Origin: Oscillospiraceae bacterium
GTDB lineage: Bacteria > Bacillota > Clostridia > Oscillospirales > Oscillospiraceae
NCBI GenBank assembly: GCA_015067635.1
Contig: SVMA01000010.1
Location: 1-52,730 of the forward strand
DNA length: 52,730 nt
Direction of reading: 5' to 3'
Below are positions 16,532 through 25,431 of this stretch, piece by piece. Made by a program: the position numbers and the translations under genes. The stretch's first letter is position 1, and each line of letters starts with the position of its first letter. The notes below the pieces were generated by a model. That model saw only the letters and a list, made by a program, of their open reading frames with translations, had not been told where the DNA came from and did no database searches.

Positions 16532-18277
16532 TTACACCTTTCTCTTCTTGCTGCCGATAACCAGTGCAAACAGGCAGGTTGCGGCCAGAACCATAACTGC
16601 AGTCATACCTGCAATATTGGTGTTGTCGCCCAAATTGGGAGTAGAACCGGAGCCGCTTGTCACCTTGGTATACATCTGTGCCGGGAACTGGCTGACGCCG
16701 ACATTGGCGGCATTGTCACCGGTGATGTAGCTGATCTTGGAAGCGCTGATGGTGGTGTAGGTATTATAAGTACCCAAATAGTAAACGTTCTCACCGAAGG
16801 TGCTGGTGAAGGTCTTCAGGGTTCTATCCCACACAAAGACGGAAGCCGGTGCAGTGGTGGAGGTTCTCTGAGAGGGCTTCATAGTACCATTGTCATCACG
16901 CTCGTAGATCTCAATGTAGGTCTTGGTGGTGCCATCCATGAAGTACAGATGAACGCCGCCGCTTACTTCCTCCATGAATACGTCAACAGCCTCTTCTGCC
17001 TTATCGGTAGTGCCCAGATAGTAGCCGGACATCTGACCGTTGAAGTACAGAGTCTTGTTAACCGCTTCGTTGTTCTGTGCCAGACCCAGCTTGTAGCCGG
17101 TGCCGACAGCAGGAGTTGCTGCTACTTCATACTTGGTTACAGCAGGAGCAGTGGTAGGAGCAGTAGTGGGCTTTGTGGTGGGCTGAGTTGTGCCGCCTGC
17201 CTTCTTTGCATACATCTGAACCGGGAACTGACTGACACCAACATTGGCGGCATTCTCACCGGTGATGTAACTAATCTTGGAAGCGCTGATGGTAGTGAAG
17301 GTATTGTAAGTACCCAAATAGTAAACATTCTCACCGAAGGTGCTGGTGAAGGTCTTCACACTTGCATCCCACACAAAGACGGAAGCCGGAGCAGTGGTAG
17401 AAGTTCTCTGAGAGGGCTTGGTTGTACCATTGTCATCACGCTCGTAGATCTCGATGTAGGTCTTGGTGGTGCCATCCATGAAGTACAGATGAACGCCGCC
17501 GGAAACTGTCTCCATGAATACGTCAACAGCCTCTTCTGCCTTCTCGGTAGTGCCCAGATAGTAGCCGGACATTTGACCATTAAAGTACAGGGTCTTGCTT
17601 ACATTATTCTGTGCCAGACCCAGCTTGTAGGCAGTGCCGACAACAGGTGCTGTTGCCACTTCATACTGGGAAGCAGCAGGTGCAGTGGTGGGAGCAGTAG
17701 TGGGTTTGGTTGTAGGTGTGGTAGAACCGGAGCCGGAAGCCTTATAGAACTTCAGGGTCTGATCCTTGATATTATCCGCAATATTGCCACTGTTCAGCTT
17801 ATAGCCGCGGAAGTTTTGGTCGTTGTAAACACCGATGTAACGCACATTGCTGCCGGAATCCGTTACGGACAGGTATCCCGTTGCAGAATCCAACTTGAAT
17901 GTGGAGCCGGCCTCAGTAGTGCCCACGCGCAAGCCATTATTGGCATTGGTGGTGTACAGCCATTTGCTGGAATCACCGGCAACCTGGATCTTGTAACCGC
18001 CGGAAACAGCAACTACATTCCAGCACATAGTATCCTTAACAGTAGAAGCGCTGAAAACTTCCAGAGGACCATAGGTCTGTGTGCCGCCGTTGTTCAGCAA
18101 AACATAGGTGTTTGTGCTGTTTGTCATTGTAATTGCAATTCTATCCGTAGGTTGGATGTTTGCCAGTGCGACTTCCTGCCATGTATCTGCCGCAGAAACG
18201 GCGGGAATCATGCTCAGACACAATGCCAGAACGATTGCAACTGCAAAAGTGGACTTCAGAATCTTTGCGATTTTCAT
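16532..18277 (-). CDS. Secreted repeat protein with C-terminal membrane anchor
   Basis: 581-residue exported protein of unknown function. A signal peptide (residues 1-29, ending AVSA) is followed by a unique N-terminal domain (about residues 30-175) that resembles a small lectin-like or Ig-like sandwich by pattern only. Two near-identical modules of about 150 residues each follow, every module introduced by a Pro/Thr/Ala linker. The C-terminus is a hydrophobic helix plus KKRKV, like a membrane anchor; no clear LPxTG is seen, although NLGDN stands where a sorting signal would. The start at 18277 follows AAGGAGGA. It has its own promoter and terminator. A surface adhesin or wall protein is a guess. 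Confidence 0.75.
   Translation of the reverse strand: MKIAKILKSTFAVAIVLALCLSMIPAVSAADTWQEVALANIQPTDRIAITMTNSTNTYVLLNNGGTQTYGPLEVFSASTVKDTMCWNVVAVSGGYKIQVAGDSSKWLYTTNANNGLRVGTTEAGSTFKLDSATGYLSVTDSGSNVRYIGVYNDQNFRGYKLNSGNIADNIKDQTLKFYKASGSGSTTPTTKPTTAPTTAPAASQYEVATAPVVGTAYKLGLAQNNVSKTLYFNGQMSGYYLGTTEKAEEAVDVFMETVSGGVHLYFMDGTTKTYIEIYERDDNGTTKPSQRTSTTAPASVFVWDASVKTFTSTFGENVYYLGTYNTFTTISASKISYITGENAANVGVSQFPVQMYAKKAGGTTQPTTKPTTAPTTAPAVTKYEVAATPAVGTGYKLGLAQNNEAVNKTLYFNGQMSGYYLGTTDKAEEAVDVFMEEVSGGVHLYFMDGTTKTYIEIYERDDNGTMKPSQRTSTTAPASVFVWDRTLKTFTSTFGENVYYLGTYNTYTTISASKISYITGDNAANVGVSQFPAQMYTKVTSGSGSTPNLGDNTNIAGMTAVMVLAATCLFALVIGSKKRKV
16671..17724. repeat. 540-bp tandem duplication inside the secreted-protein gene
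   Basis: Bases from about 16671 to 17184 recur, offset by 540, at about 17211-17724 with only scattered differences. Each unit encodes one module and its linker. The high DNA identity suggests recent duplication or ongoing gene conversion. Confidence 0.85.
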
Positions 18278-18366
18278 GTTTTTCCTCCTTGATATACCCT
18301 TTTTCGGGAAAATAATTGGGAAACGGATAAACTGCGTCGACAGAATATCCAAATTTTCACAAATTC

Positions 18367-18395
18367 ATTATATCACCTAAGGATTCAGGTTGCAA
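18367..18395 (-). promoter_or_regulatory. Promoter of the 581-residue secreted protein gene
   Basis: On the minus strand TTGCAA (18390-18395), 17 bases, TATAAT (18367-18372), about 90 bases before the start. Confidence 0.8.
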
Positions 18396-18440
18396 GCACA
18401 ATTTGAGAAATCCTTTAATTATTTTTGGCCTTTTTTCTGC

Positions 18441-18470
18441 AAAAAAGAAGGGGCGCAGCAAGCACCCCTT
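18441..18470 (-). terminator. Terminator of the lysozyme-cohesin operon
   Basis: A 9-bp stem including one G-U pair (18448-18456 with 18462-18470) is followed on the minus strand by TTTTTT (18441-18446). It lies 8 bases after the stop of the cohesin-like gene. Confidence 0.85.
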
Positions 18471-18478
18471 CCTTCTAT

Positions 18479-20128
18479 TTATTTACTGTATTTTCCGTGC
18501 ATATTTGTTTTTCTGCTGCGTACGAACTCAATCACCAGCAGGATAATGCCGATCAGCAACAGTACGGCTGCTGCAATCCCGGCAATATGCCACGGAAATC
18601 CTCCGGACTGGGAATTTTCCTGAGGTGTCCCGGGCGCATCACCGCCCTGGGGCGTTGTGGCGTTAGGGTCGTTCAGCGCCGGCAGCACTTCTGTTTTCTC
18701 CCGACCGCAAACCGTACAGGTTTTTATCGTGCTTCCCTGCTCTGTTTCGGTGGGCTGTTTAACGATAACGCCTGCATCCCATTGGTGTAATTCCACGCAG
18801 TCTGCTTCACCGCACTCCGTGCAGCTCTTCCAGTGGCTGTCATCATCGCCGCCCCAGGCTTCACTTAACGTATGGACGTGACTCAATTCCCTTTTGATAA
18901 TGAACTGGCAATCCAGACAAATCTGCGGAGTATCCATCGTTGCCTCATCCCCGGGGGTATGGGGCTTGATTTCGGAATCTGCACCGCAGGAAACGCAAAC
19001 GCGCCAGTGTCCGCGGGTATCTCCCCGCCATTCCGGATTGTAGTTGTGCGGTGCCAAGCGGATATAGCCGCAAATATTGCAGTCCACATCGCAGTTATTA
19101 TCGTAAACATGCTCCGTCTTATCTGTAACATGTGAGCAGCCATTCTTCTCGCAGCGATGCCAATGGTAAATAGCATCCTGGATCCAACCCGCGCTCATTG
19201 CATGCGTGTGGCTTGACGCAGAAGCAATCACATAATTGCATACCGTACAGGTTTGAGGCTTCTGCTCTGTTGCTGCAGGTCCGAGAGTGTGCTTTGCTTC
19301 ATCCTTTTTTTGGTGGCAGGAGGTGCATTCGTGCCAGTGCCCCTCGCCATTACTGGACCATTCTGTTGAAAACTTGTGGGTTGTTTCTCTTGTATAGGTG
19401 CATTTTTCGCGGTTGCAGGTTGTATCACAATCATTGCTCCAGGTATGCCCCTGTGCCTTTACTGTTTCTTCCTTGGTGGCATTGCAGTCGCTGCATGTAT
19501 AGACGGTGGTGCCGGAGCTGACACAGGTTGCCTCTTTTTTAACAGTTCCATCGTCCCAGTTATGTGGCTCCACTTCGGGCGTTTGACACTTGGTGCATAC
19601 CCGCCGATGGCTCGTTCCATCTATCTTGGACCAGGCATTTTTGTCGGGATATTGGTGCTTGCAGCCAATCGCAACCTCTGTTCCTGTGAACTTTACAGTA
19701 ATACTTCCGTCAGCATTTGAGCCACTGGCTCCTTCGCCTGTAATTTTCACCGCTTTCAGCGGCGCATTGCTCTTAACCTTAAAGGTAATCACCTGAATGA
19801 CCCCGTTATAGGTTGCCGGTGTCATTCCAAACAATCCGACCTCTGTTGCTGTACCGTCGTACGGCACAACCATAAAACTGCCGACAGTAGACGGCGGTGT
19901 TGCAGGCGCAACATACTCAAAGACATTGCTGTCAAAATTCAATCCGACCATCACGGAAGTAAACGGCGTATCACCGGAGATGCTGACTGTGAAATTCACA
20001 GTTTCTCCCCTTTGTAATTCTGTCTTGTCTGCCGTCACCTTAATGACCGTTTCATTGGCGGCCAAGGTCGGTACCGCCGCTATTAGCAGCAACAAAACAC
20101 ACAGTGCCATTACAATAAACTTTTTCAT
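18479..20128 (-). CDS. Membrane-anchored cohesin-like protein with Cys/His-rich repeats
   Basis: 549-residue exported protein. After a signal peptide (residues 1-24, ending TLAA) comes a cohesin-like beta-sandwich at about residues 27-162: VTADKTELQRGETVNFTV, the GLNFDSNVFEYV strand and VITFKVKSNAP match the family pattern. Residues 163-480 hold repeated C-x2-C pairs alternating with GHW/HTW/HNW motifs, resembling small zinc-ribbon or disulfide-linked repeats common in gut Firmicute surface proteins. An acidic linker, a membrane helix (about 512-536) and a basic tail end the protein. It begins 26 bases after the dockerin-bearing lysozyme with a GAGGTG site. The likely role is a surface receptor for the dockerin. 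Cohesin assignment is by eye. Confidence 0.75.
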   Translation of the reverse strand: MKKFIVMALCVLLLLIAAVPTLAANETVIKVTADKTELQRGETVNFTVSISGDTPFTSVMVGLNFDSNVFEYVAPATPPSTVGSFMVVPYDGTATEVGLFGMTPATYNGVIQVITFKVKSNAPLKAVKITGEGASGSNADGSITVKFTGTEVAIGCKHQYPDKNAWSKIDGTSHRRVCTKCQTPEVEPHNWDDGTVKKEATCVSSGTTVYTCSDCNATKEETVKAQGHTWSNDCDTTCNREKCTYTRETTHKFSTEWSSNGEGHWHECTSCHQKKDEAKHTLGPAATEQKPQTCTVCNYVIASASSHTHAMSAGWIQDAIYHWHRCEKNGCSHVTDKTEHVYDNNCDVDCNICGYIRLAPHNYNPEWRGDTRGHWRVCVSCGADSEIKPHTPGDEATMDTPQICLDCQFIIKRELSHVHTLSEAWGGDDDSHWKSCTECGEADCVELHQWDAGVIVKQPTETEQGSTIKTCTVCGREKTEVLPALNDPNATTPQGGDAPGTPQENSQSGGFPWHIAGIAAAVLLLIGIILLVIEFVRSRKTNMHGKYSK

Positions 20129-20154
20129 CAAATCACCTCATGATGTCGTTTTGC

Positions 20155-22224
20155 TTAGCTTAACGGATAACGGTTGGGGAAATAAACATGGCGCAGCAAG
20201 TAAATCGCATCCTGATCATTCAGCTTGCCGTCCTTGTTGTAATCCGCAGGCTCTGCCATTGGGTACCGACTGGGGAAATAAACGTGACGCAGCAAATAGA
20301 TTGCATCCTGGTCATTGATCTTTCCGTCTGTATTGCAGTCACCCGTCACTTTTTTCTGTTCAAATACCGCCTGATAGGTTGCATTTCCGTTGCAGACTTC
20401 TGCCACCGCTTTATCCCAACCGGTGAATATATAATAACCGTTGCTGTCTGCCGGCTTCGTGGGGTCTGCAGGTACTGCGACCGTTTCTCCAACGAGGTAC
20501 TCCTGTTCGCTGATAACGGTTCCGTCATCCATCTTAAATATCACCTTCGCTTTGACGATTTGCACTTCCATGCTCGCCGTCTGCGTTTCATAGGTGATCG
20601 TCAAGGTATTCGTGCCTACCTTGCTGTTATCAAAGCCTGTGACCATTTCCGGTGTCATGTCAAGGATTTGCTTAGAGCCGTCGGAGAAGGTAATCAAAAT
20701 TTTGCCGCCGGTCACATCCAGCTTTTCTGTCATGTGGACGTAGCTTTGCTTTGCAGGTGCCTGATGTACGGACACGGACTGCACTGTCTTCTCCGTTACA
20801 TCGGCATTTTCAAAGCTGACATAGGGTAAAGCGATCCAGCCCTGCTCAATTTTGCCCCACATAATGCTTCCGTCAGTTTTCCATTCCTTAACCAGAACCT
20901 TATCGCCCTTTTTCAGAGTAACTCCAACGGAATCGTAGCTCGTGCCGGCATCCTTGCGGACATTCAGGGTATTCGCTGTAACCACGCCCCACATTGGCAG
21001 GGTTTTGCTCAGCACGGTTGCGTAATCCGTATAATCCAGGCAGATCCATTGGTCACCGAAGCGCCCCCACAGTGTGCCGTCGCCTCTTGTCACCTGGGTA
21101 ATCTCCAGGACGTCCCCTGCATTTGCCTTGCCTACAGACAAGTAATACGTCTGCGGGCCGGTTCGGATATTCACACCGTTGGCGGTCACCTGAACCGTCA
21201 GCTTCATTCCGGTATCCACCGGAGGGATCACCACCGGCTTACCCGTGGGTGTTTTCCAATGAGCATACAGCACCGTACCGGTGGGAATACTTTCATCCAG
21301 CATCTCCACCTTGGTTCCGCCCACCCGTTGGGTATACCAACCGTCCAATTCGTATGTAACCTGAACTCCGGTCTCATCCGGACCGGTAGGTCTGGACTTG
21401 AATTGGGTTTTGATTGGGATCACATTTTTCGTATCAAAGCCGTGTTCATCATATTTCACAACACCGCCATTGCCATCCATAAAGGCAATGCGATATTGAT
21501 CCGGACGGGCGCTGACATCCCATTGTCCCCGGGAATCATAAATGCCGTTGGCATAAATGTTCATCTCAACGATCCGTCGGCCAATCAAAATATGCTCATT
21601 GCCGGCCATGCTCCAGAGCATAAAGCCGTACAAAAGATGTGTTCCCTTATCACCGGCAAAAACAGCACCGCTAAAGTTACCCGTAATATTCTTAGTCCAG
21701 CCGGCACCGGTATTATATGTAAAGGACACCAACGCATCGTACTGATTCTGTCCAAAACCGTTCTTTGCAACCAGGTCATGCTCCTTAACAAAGTCATTGA
21801 CTTCTTTTTCGAAATAGTCCAATTCCTTGCGCAGCAGCTGCTCTGCATATTCCTTGGAAATCTTATTGCCGCCCTTATCTTTTCTGTAATACTCCACTTC
21901 CTCTGCCGGACACTCACTGCCGTATCCTATGCTCCACTGGCTGTAATCCCAGTAGGCATGCTCGGAAAAGCCTTCCATTTCCTTTAATACCGTCATCATC
22001 GCGTCAGAGATCTTGAAGGTTCCGTCCGGGACTTCCGGTTCTGTTGCGGGCGGTGTGGACGGTTGCGTTGTCGGGACTGTCGGTTCGATTTCCGATGTGG
22101 TCGGCCGGGTTTCCGTTGTCGTAGGCTGAGTCTCCCCTTCCGTAGCCTTAGTGCAAATGGGCAAAATCGTTGCCAGCATAAGCGCTACCACTAAAATCAG
22201 GCTGCCAATGGTCTTCCCCTTCAT
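20155..22224 (-). CDS. Secreted GH24-type lysozyme with SH3 domains and C-terminal dockerin
   Basis: 689-residue modular exported protein. Signal peptide (1-25), a Thr/Pro linker, then a T4-type lysozyme (GH24) domain at about residues 75-245: catalytic-glutamate region EMEGFSEHAYWD, SIGYGSE, SFTYNTGAG and LIGRRIVEMNIY. Next come an InlB-like segment (about 270-335), two bacterial SH3 domains (about 339-471), a bacterial Ig-like domain, a second InlB-like strand region, and a type I dockerin (about 628-689) with two calcium loops, DCNTDGKINDQD and DYNKDGKLNDQD. It should cut peptidoglycan and dock onto a cohesin, and the next gene encodes a candidate. The start at 22224 follows GGGAGG. Confidence 0.88.
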   Translation of the reverse strand: MKGKTIGSLILVVALMLATILPICTKATEGETQPTTTETRPTTSEIEPTVPTTQPSTPPATEPEVPDGTFKISDAMMTVLKEMEGFSEHAYWDYSQWSIGYGSECPAEEVEYYRKDKGGNKISKEYAEQLLRKELDYFEKEVNDFVKEHDLVAKNGFGQNQYDALVSFTYNTGAGWTKNITGNFSGAVFAGDKGTHLLYGFMLWSMAGNEHILIGRRIVEMNIYANGIYDSRGQWDVSARPDQYRIAFMDGNGGVVKYDEHGFDTKNVIPIKTQFKSRPTGPDETGVQVTYELDGWYTQRVGGTKVEMLDESIPTGTVLYAHWKTPTGKPVVIPPVDTGMKLTVQVTANGVNIRTGPQTYYLSVGKANAGDVLEITQVTRGDGTLWGRFGDQWICLDYTDYATVLSKTLPMWGVVTANTLNVRKDAGTSYDSVGVTLKKGDKVLVKEWKTDGSIMWGKIEQGWIALPYVSFENADVTEKTVQSVSVHQAPAKQSYVHMTEKLDVTGGKILITFSDGSKQILDMTPEMVTGFDNSKVGTNTLTITYETQTASMEVQIVKAKVIFKMDDGTVISEQEYLVGETVAVPADPTKPADSNGYYIFTGWDKAVAEVCNGNATYQAVFEQKKVTGDCNTDGKINDQDAIYLLRHVYFPSRYPMAEPADYNKDGKLNDQDAIYLLRHVYFPNRYPLS

Positions 22225-22257
22225 TTGTCCATCCTCCCACAAATCGATTTCCAAGAT

Positions 22258-22286
22258 ATTATAACAGAAATCGGCAGATTTTGCAA
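22258..22286 (-). promoter_or_regulatory. Promoter of the lysozyme-cohesin operon
   Basis: On the minus strand TTGCAA (22281-22286), 17 bases, TATAAT (22258-22263), about 27 bases before the predicted transcript leader reaches the lysozyme ribosome site. Confidence 0.8.
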
Positions 22287-22437
22287 GTGGCATTGTATGA
22301 ACAAATTACAAAGTTGTTACTATTTTATCACAGCAAATGTTTCGCTTTTTGTCTAAAAAACGGTCGAGAACATACATTTCCTTTGAAAATTCGCCGATAA
22401 ACATAACATTTTTTCCAAATATTTCTTCCGAAAAGAT

Positions 22438-22466
22438 TTGCTTTCTTTTCCCGCTTGTGATAAACT
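22438..22466 (+). promoter_or_regulatory. Promoter of mnmA
   Basis: TTGCTT (22438-22443), 17 bases, TAAACT (22461-22466), 30 bases before the ATG at 22496. The hexamers are only moderate matches. Confidence 0.5.
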
Positions 22467-22495
22467 GTATAAAAACGAAGCAAAGGAGTGCCGTG

Positions 22496-23554
22496 ATGGA
22501 ACAAAAAAACGCCTTAATTGCCATGAGTGGCGGAGTGGACAGTTCCGTAGCCGCCTATTTGACAAAAGAAGCCGGCTTTTTCTGTATCGGTGCTACGATG
22601 CGGCTGTATGAAGATCCCGAAAACACTTCTGACAGCACCCTGGATGCACGGCAGGTTTCTGCACGTCTGCAAATTCCATTCCATGTGCTGGATTTCCAAA
22701 AGGAGTTCCGCCATTGCGTCATGGATGCCTTTGTCCGGGACTATGAAAACGGCTTGACTCCCAATCCATGCGTGGTATGCAACCGATACATGAAGTTCGG
22801 CTGTCTGCTGGATGCCGCGAAAAAGCTCGGCTGCGACCATATTGTGACGGGACATTATGCCCAGATCGTTTACGATGAACAAAGTGGCCGCTGGGCGCTG
22901 AAAAAAGCGGTAGACGAAAGCAAGGATCAGTCTTATTTTCTCTATGGCCTGTCCCAGGAGCAGTTGGCACACAGCCTGTTTCCTTTGGGCGCACTTACAA
23001 AGAGCGAGGTGCGGGAAATTGCGGCCACACAGGACTTTCTCAACGCCCGAAAGAAGGACAGTCAGGACATTTGCTTTATTCCGGACGGAGATTACCTGTC
23101 CTTCATGAAACGCCATACCGGAAAGAATTATCCTGCCGGAGATTTTTTGGATCTTGCAGGCAATGTTGTGGGCAGGCATAGCGGTGCGGTCGGATATACA
23201 CTGGGTCAGCGAAAGGGGCTTGGTATCGCTTTGGGTGAACCCATGTACGTCTGTCACAAGGACGTGCAGAAAAACACTGTCACCGTCGGTCCGGACGCCT
23301 CCCTGATGCATACGCAGTTATTGGCGAACGATTGGTTTTGGCACACCATTGCACAGCTGGATGCGCCCATGCGGGTAAACGCAAAGGCCCGTTCCCGGAT
23401 GGCGGAACAGCCTGCCACCGTCTATCCCGCTGAAAACGGCTTCGCACGGGTGGTTTTCGACGAGCCCCAGCGTGCCTTAACCCCGGGCCAAGCGGTGGTA
23501 CTCTATGATGGCGATATCGTCATCGGCGGTGGAACCATTACCGATGTCTTATAG
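22496..23554 (+). CDS. mnmA: tRNA-specific 2-thiouridylase MnmA
   Basis: 352-residue PP-loop ATPase that puts sulfur on U34 of glutamate, lysine and glutamine tRNAs. The adenylation motif IAMSGGVDSSVAAYL starts near residue 8. The two catalytic cysteines lie in NPCVVCN and DSQDICFIP, and the C-terminal beta-barrel follows. AAGGAG at 22483-22488 fixes the ATG at 22496; the frame is open further upstream without support. It is monocistronic between its own promoter and a bidirectional terminator; a cysteine desulfurase partner is not in the window. Confidence 0.97.
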   Translation: MEQKNALIAMSGGVDSSVAAYLTKEAGFFCIGATMRLYEDPENTSDSTLDARQVSARLQIPFHVLDFQKEFRHCVMDAFVRDYENGLTPNPCVVCNRYMKFGCLLDAAKKLGCDHIVTGHYAQIVYDEQSGRWALKKAVDESKDQSYFLYGLSQEQLAHSLFPLGALTKSEVREIAATQDFLNARKKDSQDICFIPDGDYLSFMKRHTGKNYPAGDFLDLAGNVVGRHSGAVGYTLGQRKGLGIALGEPMYVCHKDVQKNTVTVGPDASLMHTQLLANDWFWHTIAQLDAPMRVNAKARSRMAEQPATVYPAENGFARVVFDEPQRALTPGQAVVLYDGDIVIGGGTITDVL

Positions 23555-23564
23555 TAAAAAATTT

Positions 23565-23598
23565 TGTGGTCTGTTGCAACGCAACAGACCACAGTTTT
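23565..23598. terminator. Bidirectional terminator between mnmA and the nitroreductase gene
   Basis: A perfect 13-bp stem (23565-23577 with 23581-23593) with a 3-base loop has a GTTTTATT tail on the plus side and an AATTTTTTAC tail on the minus side. Confidence 0.92.
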
Positions 23599-23623
23599 AT
23601 TGTAAATAAGCAGGACTCCCCTT

Positions 23624-24328
23624 TTACAGCGTAACACTACCGATGTAGTCATATTCCGCCACCTCCGGAGGATTTTCCGATTTGAAGAAGTGAAAAGAGT
23701 CCTCATTTGCAACATACAGATGCGCCAGACCAATACCCATATCGATACGGTTCATGTAGCCCACTCTGCCATTTTTGATGCAATATACATGGAGAATATC
23801 GTCCCAGTGAACAAAATACCAAGGCTGACTGTTCACTGCAGAAGGAGCCAAACGGACAGGCTCCAGTCTGGGATCAGTCTGATCTGCAATCTGTTCCGGC
23901 TTCTTTCTGTTGAATTCCTCTACGCTCTGCCGCAGCTGCTCCCCCTTGGGATAGCCAAATGCCAGCATGATTACAAACTGCATTCCCGGAACTTCGGGTG
24001 CAGTCCTGGGATTCATCCTTCCCATACCCAACCAGCAGACACCTAACCCAAGGCTCTGCAGATACAAGTCCATCTGCTGGAACAGAAATCCCACGTTTTC
24101 CCACCAGCCTTCGGTTTTCTCGGAATATACGGTGATCAACTGGGAAGTTGTCCACGGGCAGATACATTTGACCTGTTTTCGCGGTGTAATATTCCATTGG
24201 ACTTTTATTTCCGGGTACAGTGGCTTCATTGGAAAGGCTTTGATTTTCTCAATCACTGCCTCATCTACGGGAGTGTTCATAAAACTACGGCAGGATTTGC
24301 GCTTGTAAATCATTTCATTCAGGGTCAT
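23624..24328 (-). CDS. Nitroreductase-family protein
   Basis: 234-residue protein of the FMN-dependent nitroreductase superfamily. It opens with YKRKSCRSFMNTPVDEAVIEKI, the usual arginine-rich flavin-binding start. LQSLGLGVCWLGM and RLAPSAVNSQPWYF are the other family landmarks. The middle is shorter and more divergent than classical nitroreductases, so the substrate cannot be inferred. Its ATG overlaps the stop of the upstream TIGR04076 gene as ATGA. It is the last gene of a three-gene operon of coupled genes, and substrates may be nitro compounds, quinones or small redox metabolites. Confidence 0.8.
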   Translation of the reverse strand: MTLNEMIYKRKSCRSFMNTPVDEAVIEKIKAFPMKPLYPEIKVQWNITPRKQVKCICPWTTSQLITVYSEKTEGWWENVGFLFQQMDLYLQSLGLGVCWLGMGRMNPRTAPEVPGMQFVIMLAFGYPKGEQLRQSVEEFNRKKPEQIADQTDPRLEPVRLAPSAVNSQPWYFVHWDDILHVYCIKNGRVGYMNRIDMGIGLAHLYVANEDSFHFFKSENPPEVAEYDYIGSVTL

Positions 24329-24636
24329 ACCTCTTCCTCCAACGCTTCAATATAAAAACTCACAGGCCGAAAGCCGTCATTGCACGAGAGCATTGCAGAC
24401 TTGGGATTCTTCATCCAACCGTCATAGAAATTACCGCCGCCCTCGGAAAGCGTCTTAACGAAAGCCGCCATACACTCCCATGCGCTGTCACAGAACCCTT
24501 CCGGCTTTTGATCACCGTTCGCGATCCAAACCTGCCCTTCCTTCACATCACAGGCATGCTCTATGGGATTCTCGTACTGTGCCATCAGGTCAGGATAACA
24601 GGCTTTGCGGATGGCTGTAATTTTTACTTTTTTCAT
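24325..24636 (-). CDS. TIGR04076 family protein
   Basis: 103-residue cytoplasmic protein matching the TIGR04076 pattern: VKITAIRKACYPDLM at the start, CDVKEGQVW, then GFCDSAWECM, GGNFYDGWM, and a CNDGFRPVSFYIEAL ending. The conserved cysteines suggest a redox or metal role, but none is proven. Its start overlaps the preceding DUF3786 stop by four bases and its stop overlaps the nitroreductase start by four, so all three are probably made in fixed ratio. TIGR04076 genes often accompany nitroreductase or flavin genes in anaerobes. Confidence 0.82.
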   Translation of the reverse strand: MKKVKITAIRKACYPDLMAQYENPIEHACDVKEGQVWIANGDQKPEGFCDSAWECMAAFVKTLSEGGGNFYDGWMKNPKSAMLSCNDGFRPVSFYIEALEEEV

Positions 24637-25265
24637 AACGCTTCCTCCATGCGGCCTTTCAGCCGTTCCAACAAGTCACCCTGTAAGTAAAAGGTCGTCT
24701 CAAAATGCAAAAATCTGTCTGTGTTCCGATCCCACAGGAGCATCAGCTTCGGTGGGAATTCTTCATCCCCTTCCCAGAATTGCAAAAGCACCGGAAAGAA
24801 TGGCGTCACAGAGAATCGGCATGTCATATTGGCACCCGCCACAGACGGCTGCATGATCCCACCCAGGCTTTCACAGGCCACCTTAAGCTTTTCCCCTTGA
24901 CCGTCAAATATTTTTGCGTATTTTTTTGTAAAGGTTTCTGTGTCGGTAATGCCGGTAACCACGAAGGTGCCCACTGCACACCACTGGTCTGAAAGTGCAG
25001 GCGCTTGGGTTCCCTGATGATGGCACAGCAAGTCATAGATGGTCATTACCGTGGCGTAGGAGCGACACTCCTTCCACCGGTTTTGAACATATTCTTCCAC
25101 TGTCCCATCTTTTCTGCCTATACGGTATGGTGTATTCAGATAGTGCAGATATATAGACTTTTCATTTGCTTCCAAACCGAATTTGCGGATGAGAAGCTGC
25201 TGATCGTACTGCAAAAATATTCCCTTGGCCATATCCACCTGCAGGTCATAATTGGATGCAGACAT
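24633..25265 (-). CDS. DUF3786 family protein
   Basis: About 210-residue cytoplasmic protein of the DUF3786 family of anaerobes. Landmarks are SIYLHYLNTPYRIGRKDG, MTIYDLLCHHQG and the C-terminal LQFWEGDEEFPPKLMLLWDRN with HFETTFYLQGDLLERL. In other anaerobes DUF3786 is sometimes found with corrinoid or metal proteins, but no function is established. Start choice is uncertain. ATG at 25265 lies 9 bases after AGGTGG, a GTG at 25271 is also reasonable, and ATG at 25295 has no ribosome site. It is the first gene of the DUF3786-TIGR04076-nitroreductase operon. Confidence 0.78.
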   Translation of the reverse strand: MSASNYDLQVDMAKGIFLQYDQQLLIRKFGLEANEKSIYLHYLNTPYRIGRKDGTVEEYVQNRWKECRSYATVMTIYDLLCHHQGTQAPALSDQWCAVGTFVVTGITDTETFTKKYAKIFDGQGEKLKVACESLGGIMQPSVAGANMTCRFSVTPFFPVLLQFWEGDEEFPPKLMLLWDRNTDRFLHFETTFYLQGDLLERLKGRMEEAL

Positions 25266-25310
25266 TTTCACGCGCCACCTCTCCCCGTAATACATTGTAA
25301 GCCTGTTTTT

Positions 25311-25339
25311 ATTATATCACGCAAACGTGCCGGTTGCAA
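25311..25339 (-). promoter_or_regulatory. Promoter of the DUF3786-TIGR04076-nitroreductase operon
   Basis: On the minus strand TTGCAA (25334-25339), 17 bases, TATAAT (25311-25316), about 40 bases before the start. Confidence 0.82.
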
Positions 25340-25366
25340 TGCCTAACAGCTTGCAGCGCATAAATC

Positions 25367-25410
25367 AAAACCCGCCCCGCAGGGCTGTTTTTGCAGCTTT
25401 GCGAGGCGGG
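25367..25410 (-). terminator. Terminator of the seven-gene lipoprotein operon
   Basis: An 11-bp G/C-rich stem with one G-U pair (25371-25381 with 25400-25410) is followed on the minus strand by TTTTGATTT. It lies 22 bases after the lipoprotein stop and overlaps the upstream side of the next promoter region. Confidence 0.8.
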
Positions 25411-25431
25411 ATTTCCGTTGCTGGTGTAAAT

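Noticed and set aside
16671..17724. CRISPR array
   Set aside because: The repeat is one 540-bp coding duplication, not short direct repeats with unique spacers; the 12-bp array at 39379-39585 likewise has no spacers.
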